Below, in pieces: positions 1 to 8,669 of a DNA stretch of 64,000 bases (the stretch's first letter is position 1; the number at the start of each line of letters is the position of its first letter). The translations under genes and the position numbers were made by a program. Under the pieces are notes generated by a model. It was given only the letters and a program-made list of their open reading frames with translations. It did no database searches and had not been told where the DNA came from. Origin of the DNA: a virus; the IMG/VR virus record IMGVR_UViG_3300024520_000055, positions 19,448 through 83,447 of that record; one strand, 5' to 3'.

Positions 1-1
1 C

Positions 2-2566
2 CTCCTCACCTGGACGTCAGACATCCCCGTGTCCGAGCGGGTCGAAGGGACACGGTTCTCCTGGTTCTTCTTCATCTGGCGTGGTGCGGTGTCGGGAGGC
101 AAGCTGACCTTCCCGAACGTGTTCCAGGCAACGCGCAAGCCCTTCGGGGGAAGACTCGCATTCGCCGACGCTCACGTAGGAGACTTCATTGAGGTCGCGC
201 TGGTCATGAACCCGGCCCACTTCTTCCCCGACAAGATCCCGGACACGGGATACACGACTGCCTACTGGGCGTCCGGCGACGACACAGTCTACCTTCGCGA
301 GGACTTGGGGGAAGTGTTCACGAGGGGGATGCTCGGACACGCGCTCTACTTGGGAGGTACGGAGGACGAGGTCTACTCCATCGTGGACCTGATCGAGGAG
401 CTCGACGACGGCACGTTCCGTGGTGCCGTGTTGGAAGAGGGTGGAGGCGCGGCCTCGTTCACAGACGATCAGACAGCACAGGTAGCCCGATTCGATTCGA
501 ACGTGGTTGAGAACGGAGTGAAAGGAAAAATCGACGCAACGGCGACGCCGGACGAGTTCCTCATTGAGCCCTACACCAGTGGCGCGGAGATAGCGGGGAC
601 AGAGGACGTCACCTACGGAACTTACTGGGCGTTCGCTGCTGCCGAGGCCACAGAAATCACGGGGATCGCTGCGGGCATGAAAGTCTTGCTGGCGGTTTCG
701 GGATGGTTCCTGGTTGAAGAGATTGAATTTGACACCACGACAGGAGAGCCCCTTGGGTTGCACCTGGTCGAGATCGACACTGGCGCTGCGTGGACCGGAG
801 GAGGCCCGCAAGGCTGGACGGTCTACGAAGTCGCCGAGATGCGCAACTATTTTTCCAAGTTGATCGCAGAGGCATCCGGCGTGATTACCGTGCTGGACAG
901 GGCAGCGCACGGGACTGACAACGACGGAGAACACACCATTGACGACATCGCAGCGGGCACCGAAATCCTTGCCCCCGCGTACCCCACGCATCGGCCCGAA
1001 GCGTATGCCGGGGTTGAACTCGATACAGCCACGCGCGTAGACCAGTCCGATCTGTCGTGGAAAATGAAGGGCCTCTACCAGCGCTGGGAAATCGCTGCGG
1101 TCCTGTCAGAAACTTCGGTCGAACTGGATGTTCCGACGCAGGCCGACTTCGACACGCTGGCGGCGTTTTCATTCAATGGTAGGTATGCGTGGAAGCATGT
1201 CACCAAGCGTCTCCAGTGCCCCGGGGCCAACTTCGTCGCACTGGACGCCGACCAGAAGAAGCTGACGCTCGACAAGAGCGGAGATCCCAACCTCGACGGC
1301 TTCGAGTTCGACATCGAAGAAGTTGAGTCAGCCACACAGGTAAAGGTCGACCACTACTTCGACGCGCCGCTGTTGAACAGCGGAGCAATGCGTTGGGGGG
1401 TGGGGGACGTCCCCTACGCCACGGTCGCGTATCTTCCGGCGTCCACGACGATCACCACGGCCATCAATGGTGGCGTTGGGGGAGTCTACGTTCTCTTCCC
1501 GCGCGGGGGCACGCTGCCAACGCTCTTGGCGGGCAAGTACCTCTATTTGAACTTCCCCTACCTGGATGCAGAAAGCGTCTATGACGAGGGCCTCTTCGGA
1601 GACTATTCCGACGCGTACCTCACGCTCTCTCCGGCGTTGAACAGCATCGCAGTCGAAGTGACGACACGCGGGAACGACGGGACCTACGGTGACTGGGCTC
1701 TCCTTGATCTCGATACGGATTCACCCCTCCTCGAACCACTGAACGATGCGGCCGAGGCGCAAGTCTACGCGTGGCCGGTCAACGCGGGTTACACCCAGGC
1801 CGAGTATGTCCCCGCGCTCTACACGGGCGAAGCGAAGCACGTCTACGCTGACACGTTGGCCGCCAACTGGTTCATTTTCCAGAACCCGGCCTACATGCGT
1901 GCCGCGGGTCTTGGGACCCCCGACATGTGTCCCCTGTGCTACATGGAGCTCTCCACCACCAGGGAGAACGAGCAGACTAAGGTCACTGTGACGCGGCACG
2001 TGGTCGGCAAGGAACGCACCGAGGAAGAGGGCTTCTACGACGGAGGTGTGGCCGAGGCATTCACACAGGTTCTGGACGCACTGCCCCGCTACGAGTCTCC
2101 GGCGGCGCCCGGGGCGACCTTCGGCCACCGCGGAGACAAGTTCCCTGTGAGCGAGGGCTACTTCCTCCGCGTCTCATTCGCACTGATCACGTTTTCCACC
2201 ACCTCGCAGCATCGGGCCGAGGAACAACTGGAGGATTTGGTTGGGGTTCCTGAGTTGCTGGAAGCCAGCCCTGCTCCTGGATATGCAAAGACGACCCTGT
2301 GGATTGGTTCCAACGCCGACCAGCAGGGCGAGATCGTCGCAGGGGACCAAGATAGAATTCTGGAACTGCGACTGCGCACTGATGAGGTGCGGGCCAAGAC
2401 GGCATACCAGCTGGACAGCGCGGAGGTCCTGGGAAGCCTGGTTGAGCACACCCGCCACGGACACGGGACGATGGTCTCCGCACACCTCCAGACAGACGCC
2501 CCTCTCTTCTTCAGCGAGGACCTCACGCTCGAGGATCTTCAGGAGTGGTACTCACTATGGGTCTGA
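2..2566 (+). CDS. Large virion structural protein, 5' partial
   Basis: The frame is open to the left edge of the window (upstream codons read L-L-T-W-T-S-D-I-P), so the gene very probably begins outside it; the first internal start is a GTG at 29. About 850 residues are visible. The protein is acidic and rich in Thr, Gly and Asp with long beta-type stretches, no membrane segment and no catalytic motif that I recognise. It ends in a TGA that lies inside the ribosome-binding region and start of the next gene, and the following genes are baseplate-like, so a tail or baseplate component is the best inference. I do not recognise the family. Confidence 0.7.
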   Translation, partial: LLTWTSDIPVSERVEGTRFSWFFFIWRGAVSGGKLTFPNVFQATRKPFGGRLAFADAHVGDFIEVALVMNPAHFFPDKIPDTGYTTAYWASGDDTVYLREDLGEVFTRGMLGHALYLGGTEDEVYSIVDLIEELDDGTFRGAVLEEGGGAASFTDDQTAQVARFDSNVVENGVKGKIDATATPDEFLIEPYTSGAEIAGTEDVTYGTYWAFAAAEATEITGIAAGMKVLLAVSGWFLVEEIEFDTTTGEPLGLHLVEIDTGAAWTGGGPQGWTVYEVAEMRNYFSKLIAEASGVITVLDRAAHGTDNDGEHTIDDIAAGTEILAPAYPTHRPEAYAGVELDTATRVDQSDLSWKMKGLYQRWEIAAVLSETSVELDVPTQADFDTLAAFSFNGRYAWKHVTKRLQCPGANFVALDADQKKLTLDKSGDPNLDGFEFDIEEVESATQVKVDHYFDAPLLNSGAMRWGVGDVPYATVAYLPASTTITTAINGGVGGVYVLFPRGGTLPTLLAGKYLYLNFPYLDAESVYDEGLFGDYSDAYLTLSPALNSIAVEVTTRGNDGTYGDWALLDLDTDSPLLEPLNDAAEAQVYAWPVNAGYTQAEYVPALYTGEAKHVYADTLAANWFIFQNPAYMRAAGLGTPDMCPLCYMELSTTRENEQTKVTVTRHVVGKERTEEEGFYDGGVAEAFTQVLDALPRYESPAAPGATFGHRGDKFPVSEGYFLRVSFALITFSTTSQHRAEEQLEDLVGVPELLEASPAPGYAKTTLWIGSNADQQGEIVAGDQDRILELRLRTDEVRAKTAYQLDSAEVLGSLVEHTRHGHGTMVSAHLQTDAPLFFSEDLTLEDLQEWYSLWV

Positions 2567-3168
2567 TTTACGGCATCTCTGCGCTCCACCGGGGAACGGG
2601 AACGACGTTCGCCACCGAGACGACCTTCACGGCGCTGGAAGACCTCCCGGACCTCCAGGCGCCCGTGGCAGCGTTTCCCCTGCGAGACCTCATTAACAAC
2701 ACGCGACTGGGGGAGGCGTATCTCGACAACATTCGCAGTGTGCTCCTCGGAGTGTTCCGTGAGGTGTCAACGGGGTGGGAAATCAACCCGGTGTGGGAGG
2801 ACAACGCGGCCCTTCGGGAACACGGGCACGACACGGCGGCACGCATTTTCATCCAGTTCGCCCTGGAGTCGTTCTTCGGATCTTACCTCCGCTCCAAGGT
2901 GGACTTGACAGGGATCCCCAATTCAGTGTTATACTACGACGTAGACCGGCAGAACGCCGGACTCCACTTCTCCGTCCGACTGCCTTCCCTCGACCTGGGG
3001 GAGGCGCTCCGCGCGTTCCAACGCTCCCTACCAGACGCCTCGCTCCTGGAGCTGGCGAAGCGCGTCTGTGACGAGACCAAGTTTCCTCCAGACACAGACC
3101 TCAACGCGCGACTCTCCATTTGCTGCGGACTCATCCTGCTGACCTACTACGTGGAGGGACGGACATGA
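2557..3168 (+). CDS. Putative baseplate protein, possibly gp25-like
   Basis: About 203 residues. The ATG at 2557 is preferred over an in-frame GTG at 2545 because AGGAG at 2541-2545 lies 11 bases before it and the gene then overlaps the previous stop, as most neighbours do. The middle contains an I/L-L-x-T-x-x-GE-like start (NNTRLGEAYLDNI) and a later 'R-x-x-x-D-L-T-G-I' block, distantly reminiscent of the GPW/gp25 baseplate wedge family, but the match is weak and the protein is longer than usual for that family. Its position between two structural genes and upstream of a baseplate J-like gene fits a wedge role. Treat it as a structural protein of unknown exact function. Confidence 0.55.
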   Translation: MGLIYGISALHRGTGTTFATETTFTALEDLPDLQAPVAAFPLRDLINNTRLGEAYLDNIRSVLLGVFREVSTGWEINPVWEDNAALREHGHDTAARIFIQFALESFFGSYLRSKVDLTGIPNSVLYYDVDRQNAGLHFSVRLPSLDLGEALRAFQRSLPDASLLELAKRVCDETKFPPDTDLNARLSICCGLILLTYYVEGRT

Positions 3169-6100
3169 CCGAGGAGCAGCAGCTCTACCGGAGCGATCTT
3201 CTGCTCTACATCGACGGCGTGCACATTCCGTGTGTCGGCGCCATCGTCCGCAGCGGGCGCTTCACGATCCCCGAGGCAGCCATTGACCTGGTGCCTCACC
3301 CCCAGCTTGCAGGAATGGGTCGGGACGACCACGTCCCCGTTGTACTCTTCGAGTACGATGGACAGTCTCCCTACGGTCCGATGGGAACGACCTCGTTCCG
3401 CGATGACTTCCCTCCCTTCTACGAGGCCGACCCCAAGTTCCCCGTACTCGGTGAATGGAAGTACGCATTCGAGGGCAACATCATCGGCTGGGAGTACGCA
3501 GTCACGCCGGAAGGCGTCAAGGTCATGCGCTTCAACTGCCTCCACGACATTGGTTGTCTCGTGACCTACCTGTTGAAGTACGCCGTTGGATACGACGATG
3601 CTTACAAAGTGATCGGACAGCGCACGCGCAGCGCAAGCCGGGGCGAGGTGCGGCGCTTGGCAAAGAACTGGGACCTGTACTATCCTATCTCGCTCTTCTA
3701 CAAGAACGGATTGCCTCCCGCGATCAAGAAAAAGAAGAAGCCCAAGGAAGAAGAGAAGACACGGTCGGCTGTCTTGAAAGATGTTCTCAAAAACAATGAA
3801 GCACGTGGGAAGACGGCACTGATCGAGGGAAAGTCTGTTGCTTTCCTCTCCATGGAAATTGTAGGAGACGAAATCTTCTACGAACTTCCGGACGAACGCA
3901 TCGTGCTCAAGCGCGGCTCCTCTGCAATCGTTCGACGCGAACGCAAGACTCGCTTCAAGGCGGAGAACTATGCGGACGGACAGGTTGCAACGCGGCAGAC
4001 CAGGGCTGGGCGTCGGCGCTCCAGCGCTGCCGACTACGTCAACCGTCCCTTCGACGTCCTCTGGAACATTTTCAACGCGTGTGACAAGCAGCACCAGGAG
4101 CAATTTCGCTCCATCATCGTCGGCCGTTACTTCTGGCCTCGCATCTCACGCACGCGGTTGCTCTACCGATTCCTTCCGGCCCCCCTCTTCGAACAGCCCA
4201 TCGATCCCACCGAGCGCACTACCAAGTACGTCGGTGTCTTCGATTGCATCAAGGCTGTGGGGCACAGGTTCAAGTCAGGAGGCGCCCTCTACACACGCCT
4301 GAAAGCGTTCGAGGCGCTGCTCAAGCAGATGGCACAGATGGGGGGCGCGGGCCCGGCATGGGCGTTCTATCAGACGTTGTTCTCCCAGATGCTTTACGAC
4401 CTGCTGTGCATCCCGAACCCCGCACTCTACGAAGTGGAGGCTTTGTCTACATACAAACATGTGATCGGGGAGGGAGACCCCAACTTGGAGAACGACAATC
4501 ATGTGTTGGCCAACTACACCACAATTCCCACGTCGTTCATGGGCGTGCCTCCGCGCTGCAATGTGATCTTCCCCAGCGAGAAGATCGAGTTCCAGTATCA
4601 GGAGAACTTCCAGTCACAACCGACGCGTGTCTACGTCGGAGACCTCTTTGCCACCAAAGCAGGGCTTATCCGGCACAAGGGAATCCCGTTCACCGTGGGC
4701 TACCCCGAAGAGGCATTCGATCACCTGCGGGCTGGCAGGGTTCCTGGGAAGGCATACCTGAACAACTACGCGTTCCTGATCTATCCCGAGGAGTACTTCT
4801 GTGGCCCACGCACATTCACCACAGGCATGCCTCAGTGGTGGCACATGATGCAGGACAAGGTCACGGGCAAGAAGAAGACTCCGCGCAAGGATGTGGTCAC
4901 CACTTCTTCTGATGCAGTGACCGCACTGCAACAGGCGCAGTCCGAAGACCTCCTCAAGACACGCAACCAGACACACGCATACAAATTGGAACAGTGGGAG
5001 AAAAGAAAACAACAGGCCATCACCGACGCGCGCGAAAAAGCAGCCAGGGAGGGACGCGACTACGTCCCAGGCGAGGAAGACTTCACCGAGGAGGCACCGA
5101 AGAAGGCGGCCGTGCACAAGGCCGTCACCCGTGAGACGGTGCAGAACTTTGTCACAGGGCAGGTTGCGCCATCGGGGAAGAAGAAAGTCAAGAAGGGCGT
5201 CCCCTACAAGCTCGACATGGACCCCTTCTTCTTTGCCTACGCGCGATACATCTATTACATCGAGCGCTACGGCGCACGCGTTGCCAACATCTCTGTGTCT
5301 GACAACCGCAACCACGTTGCTGGCTTGCCGTGCCTGGTTCTCGATCGCGAGAAGCCGGGGATGCACTTCTTTGGTTTCATCGAGAAGATCCAGCGAGAGT
5401 TCCGGCAGGATGGGCGCGGGATGCAACTCCAGATCACCTACGTAAGGGACATGTTGGAGTTCGTTGAGTCCCTCTCGGAATTGCAAGACAACAAGTTGCG
5501 CAAGCGCCTGGGTAGCGCGGAAAACAAGAATCCGGACGAGTTTTGGTACGTTTACGACAAGCACCCGGGTCTCGTTGCGTTCAATGAAATCAACAAGGCG
5601 TTTAACACCACCACCGAGTGGGAAGATGACCAGACGTTCGTGGAACACATGGAGACGGGGCAACCAGATCCCGTGCCTACCGTTGCATTTATCACTGCGA
5701 TCCCCGAACACGCTTCGGAGTACTACGGGCGCCTATTGTGGGGAGGAACATCCTACGAAGAAATCTTGTTGGGCGTTGCACCGGAATCGAATCCACGTTT
5801 CTCTGTTCCCTTGGACCAGATTTTCAAGATCGTCAAGGTGGACCGCAACGACAGGGAACTCGAGGACGGCGTAGCTTTCGACCCCAAACAGTTCGAGAAC
5901 CAGGCCAAGTATGTGGGAGAGAATGCGCAAACGCTTCCCCTCACCTCGGAGGAAACGCACTACCGCCTGAAGTTCCTGGACCACCTCCGAAGCGAGGGGT
6001 TCGATCCCGTTGCGCGCTACGACGACGCGGTGAAGTACACGTGGCGGCCTATCTGCAACCTGCACCAGTACGTGCGATTCTTCGCGGCCACCTGGGAAGC

Positions 6101-6437
6101 AGTCCTCGGCGCCGAGCTGTTCGACAATGACTTCTACTCTCAGTTCATGGAGAGTGTCACCGATCCGTCGAAGAATGTTGCAGCCAGCTATCCGCGCTAC
6201 CTGTACCTCCATCCCTACATGTTCCCCGCGAATACCGCGGGCGTGACCAGCGGTGACCTGAGTCACATTCCTCCGGGACCGCCAGTTGACATCGAAGAGA
6301 ACACAGAGAGAGGAAGAAAGAAGCAGACCTACGGGGTGCCCGCGTTGGACGAAGTTCCTCACACGAGAAAAGCGTGGCAGTATATACTGACTTTCTATCG
6401 GAGGACTCTCCTTGATCTGGTGCCGGAGGAGTGGTGA
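3165..6437 (+). CDS. Large tail/baseplate hub-like protein
   Basis: About 1090 residues. The ATG at 3165 overlaps the preceding TGA and follows a GGAGGG site. The N-terminus (residues 10-60: a short strand, then F-T-I-P-E-A-x-I-D-L-V-P) and a block near residues 700-760 (V-A-G-L-P-C-L-V-L-D, then F-G-F-I-E-K-I-x-R-E-F followed by L-Q-I-T-Y-V-R-D) resemble the way hub proteins of the late-control D/gp27 type are built from two barrel domains. A Lys/Glu-rich linker near residues 185-205 and a long charged helix near 610-660 separate the parts. No lysozyme motif was seen. The hub assignment is an inference from these patterns plus its place just before baseplate genes. Confidence 0.55.
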   Translation: MTEEQQLYRSDLLLYIDGVHIPCVGAIVRSGRFTIPEAAIDLVPHPQLAGMGRDDHVPVVLFEYDGQSPYGPMGTTSFRDDFPPFYEADPKFPVLGEWKYAFEGNIIGWEYAVTPEGVKVMRFNCLHDIGCLVTYLLKYAVGYDDAYKVIGQRTRSASRGEVRRLAKNWDLYYPISLFYKNGLPPAIKKKKKPKEEEKTRSAVLKDVLKNNEARGKTALIEGKSVAFLSMEIVGDEIFYELPDERIVLKRGSSAIVRRERKTRFKAENYADGQVATRQTRAGRRRSSAADYVNRPFDVLWNIFNACDKQHQEQFRSIIVGRYFWPRISRTRLLYRFLPAPLFEQPIDPTERTTKYVGVFDCIKAVGHRFKSGGALYTRLKAFEALLKQMAQMGGAGPAWAFYQTLFSQMLYDLLCIPNPALYEVEALSTYKHVIGEGDPNLENDNHVLANYTTIPTSFMGVPPRCNVIFPSEKIEFQYQENFQSQPTRVYVGDLFATKAGLIRHKGIPFTVGYPEEAFDHLRAGRVPGKAYLNNYAFLIYPEEYFCGPRTFTTGMPQWWHMMQDKVTGKKKTPRKDVVTTSSDAVTALQQAQSEDLLKTRNQTHAYKLEQWEKRKQQAITDAREKAAREGRDYVPGEEDFTEEAPKKAAVHKAVTRETVQNFVTGQVAPSGKKKVKKGVPYKLDMDPFFFAYARYIYYIERYGARVANISVSDNRNHVAGLPCLVLDREKPGMHFFGFIEKIQREFRQDGRGMQLQITYVRDMLEFVESLSELQDNKLRKRLGSAENKNPDEFWYVYDKHPGLVAFNEINKAFNTTTEWEDDQTFVEHMETGQPDPVPTVAFITAIPEHASEYYGRLLWGGTSYEEILLGVAPESNPRFSVPLDQIFKIVKVDRNDRELEDGVAFDPKQFENQAKYVGENAQTLPLTSEETHYRLKFLDHLRSEGFDPVARYDDAVKYTWRPICNLHQYVRFFAATWEAVLGAELFDNDFYSQFMESVTDPSKNVAASYPRYLYLHPYMFPANTAGVTSGDLSHIPPGPPVDIEENTERGRKKQTYGVPALDEVPHTRKAWQYILTFYRRTLLDLVPEEW

Positions 6438-7138
6438 TGGCAGTCGCGAGCAACAGGGACCTTCGCAAACGCGACGTTGATCTTTACAACGCATGGCGGA
6501 AGAATCCCAGCGCCCCCACGCTGTCCCCTTTACTCCGTAATCTGGACCCGCTCATTCACCGCGAGGTCAACCGCTGGCAAGGCACGCTGGCCCGTCCGTT
6601 TCTGGAGACGCAGGCCAAGAAGCTGGCGGTCGAGGCCATCGGGACGTTCGACCCCACGCGCGGGGTACAACTGTCCACGCACGTCGGCAACCGTCTTCAG
6701 AAACTGTCCCGGCCGAACTATACCTACCAAAACCTTGCGCGCATCCCCGAGCACCGGATGATGAAGTTCTACACGTTCAATGCTTCGCGAGGGCGTCTCA
6801 TTGAGCAGCTGGGGCGCGAGCCGACGGCAGATGAGATGGCGCGGGAGCTGGTCTGGAGTCTTCCCGCAGTGCGAAGGTTCCAGAGTGAACAGCGGAGGGA
6901 ACTGCTGACTTCGCAAGAGGGCCCCGAGGAAGACTCGAGCGCGACAGACAACATGGTTCACTACGTCTACCACGATCTCCCCCCGATGCAGCAGCGCATC
7001 TTCGAAATGAAAACAGGGTACCTGGGACACCCCGTGACGAAGCCCGCGACCATTCGAAAGGAGCTGGGCCTCACGCAGGGACAGCTCTCGTATCAGCAGG
7101 CCCAGATCCTGAAGCGGTTCAAGGAGGCGCAAGAGTAA
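6437..7138 (+). CDS. Phage RNA polymerase sigma factor (sigma-70 family)
   Basis: About 233 residues; the ATG at 6437 overlaps the previous TGA (TGATG) and follows GGAGGAG. Residues 70-95 carry a region-2-like block (F-D-P-T-R-G-V-x-L-S-T-H-V, then R-L-Q-K-L). Residues 118-145 are a clear sigma region 3 signature: R-L-I-E-Q-L-G-R-E-P-T-A-D-E-M-A-R-E-L. The C-terminus (about 175-230) has a region-4-like helix-turn-helix (M-Q-Q-R-I-F-E-M-K ... T-I-R-K-E-L-G-L-T). The N-terminal part is short compared with housekeeping sigma factors. It is the obvious specificity partner for the phage-encoded RNA polymerase at 54.4-63 kb. Its place inside the tail/baseplate operon suggests late expression and possibly packaging with the polymerase (inference). 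Confidence 0.85.
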   Translation: MAVASNRDLRKRDVDLYNAWRKNPSAPTLSPLLRNLDPLIHREVNRWQGTLARPFLETQAKKLAVEAIGTFDPTRGVQLSTHVGNRLQKLSRPNYTYQNLARIPEHRMMKFYTFNASRGRLIEQLGREPTADEMARELVWSLPAVRRFQSEQRRELLTSQEGPEEDSSATDNMVHYVYHDLPPMQQRIFEMKTGYLGHPVTKPATIRKELGLTQGQLSYQQAQILKRFKEAQE

Positions 7139-7140
7139 CA

Positions 7141-8151
7141 ATGCAGTCCGTTCCCCTGCGCCCCCCCGCGACCGAAGAAGTCGAGGCTCCCAGCACTGGG
7201 ACAGAGGAGATCCTGGGGAGCATTGTGCGTGTGCTGCTCAATCGTGCGTTGGCTCTGATCGGAGAGAGCACCGAGGCCCCCGAAGCCATCACGCGCGTGC
7301 GGCGCAAGTACACCAAGGCCCTCTGGATTGGAGCCGCAACAGCATTCAATCGGAAACAGACCAACGCAGCCCCCACCTACGAGAAGTTTGTCATCTACCG
7401 TCCGTTCACGCCCGACCTGCGGCGAAGCCAGGCAACGTCGGACAAGATTGCACGGTGGGTTGCTGACCCGACAATCCAATGGTCCCCACACTTCACAGTG
7501 ACCGAGAGCGGCACGTACATGCAACACGTGGACCTGTTGGACGAAGCACGCCACACGCAGAATGCGGGAGGCGCCACCGACGCGAATGCAATTGGCATCG
7601 CAATCCCCGGGCGCGTCAACGACGAGATCCCCGAGACCGTTTACGCAGGGCTAGCAACAATTCTTCGGGAAATGGCTCACGCCTATGACATCCCGATGAC
7701 CCTCAACACATTCGGGGAAGTAGTGCTCCCCGACTCAGAGGTGAGTTCTTTCATCGATCCCGGTGCCAACTTCGACTTCGTGAAGCTCGCCCGCCTCACC
7801 AATGTCGTTCCTGTTTCAGCTGTTTCGACCTCGATCTTCGAGGAGTACGAGGCGACCGACGAGGACATGATTCTCGCAGCGGTCGAGAAGTTCTCCGAGG
7901 ATGCCGTGGGAGCCGGGGTCGAAGCGATGACGGATCGCGCCAAGCGCCAGGTTCTCGGGTATCTTTCTGCCCGGCGACTGACTTCCCTGAATGAGAAAGC
8001 AGTTCGTGATTACGCCGCCGACGGAGAGCAAAAGCTGGCACGCGGGCTCGGACGGGAATGGACTGGGCTCAGTGCCGCGCTGGAACTCGGAAGCGACGGC
8101 GACGACATTCCAGGGATGGATGTCAGCAACCTTCCGGAGGAGATCGTCTGA
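7141..8151 (+). CDS. Hypothetical structural protein
   Basis: 336 residues, starting two bases after the sigma stop behind an AAGGAGGC site at about 7121-7128. Predicted mostly helical at both ends (residues 20-60 and 235-300) with a beta-rich middle; no Cys clusters, transmembrane segments or nucleotide-binding motifs. It is translationally linked to the next gene through a TGATG overlap and lies between the sigma gene and the baseplate J-like gene. I do not recognise it; a tail-associated role is inferred from context only. Confidence 0.6.
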   Translation: MQSVPLRPPATEEVEAPSTGTEEILGSIVRVLLNRALALIGESTEAPEAITRVRRKYTKALWIGAATAFNRKQTNAAPTYEKFVIYRPFTPDLRRSQATSDKIARWVADPTIQWSPHFTVTESGTYMQHVDLLDEARHTQNAGGATDANAIGIAIPGRVNDEIPETVYAGLATILREMAHAYDIPMTLNTFGEVVLPDSEVSSFIDPGANFDFVKLARLTNVVPVSAVSTSIFEEYEATDEDMILAAVEKFSEDAVGAGVEAMTDRAKRQVLGYLSARRLTSLNEKAVRDYAADGEQKLARGLGREWTGLSAALELGSDGDDIPGMDVSNLPEEIV

Positions 8152-8669
8152 TGTACTACGTGAGCCAAGGGGATCTTGCGATCATTCCCAGCGCAGCGCT
8201 GGTTGAAGCAGGGAAGAAAAAGATCTTCACCTTGGCTGAGATTCCCTCGGACTACGCAACAAGCCCCATCATCGGGGAGATCCTGCGCCCAGGAGAAGAG
8301 GGCTACTTGTCTGTAACAGGCATCCAATACCTGTTCTGCAAGGTGTGCCGTGTTCTCCTCACCGATCCCGAAAGTGACCCCCTCGATCCGAGCGGCACGC
8401 TTCTCGGGTCATTGTCAGGCCAGGTCAATCTGTCCGAAGGAGCGCGGGACGCTATCTCCACAGCGGTTCTCCAGGCCAAGGAGAAGATCCAGAGGGATGA
8501 GCTCGCGGAAAGAAACCTGCTCCCCTCCGAGCGCTTGGCCGAGATGGCAGTCGACCGCTATGAAGAGGACTCCTCGACAGGAGGGGCTACTGTGTATATC
8601 AACGTCACCAATGCTGAAGGAACGACGTTCACGCTGTTCCTCGACGGCGTTTCTGTGGGAGTGGAGTGA
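8151..8669 (+). CDS. Hypothetical protein in the baseplate operon
   Basis: 172 residues. The ATG at 8151 shares its A with the preceding TGA and has GGAGGAG 8 bases upstream, so an earlier in-frame start at 8058 is not needed. The N-terminal 60 residues look like a small beta-barrel with an F-C-K-V-C motif (CxxC, no second pair seen), followed by an acidic helix (residues 95-140) and a C-terminal beta hairpin (T-V-Y-I-N-V-T-N-A-E-G-T-T-F-T-L-F). Size and position would suit a small baseplate or tail-tube-interface protein, but no family is recognised. Confidence 0.55.
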   Translation: MYYVSQGDLAIIPSAALVEAGKKKIFTLAEIPSDYATSPIIGEILRPGEEGYLSVTGIQYLFCKVCRVLLTDPESDPLDPSGTLLGSLSGQVNLSEGARDAISTAVLQAKEKIQRDELAERNLLPSERLAEMAVDRYEEDSSTGGATVYINVTNAEGTTFTLFLDGVSVGVE

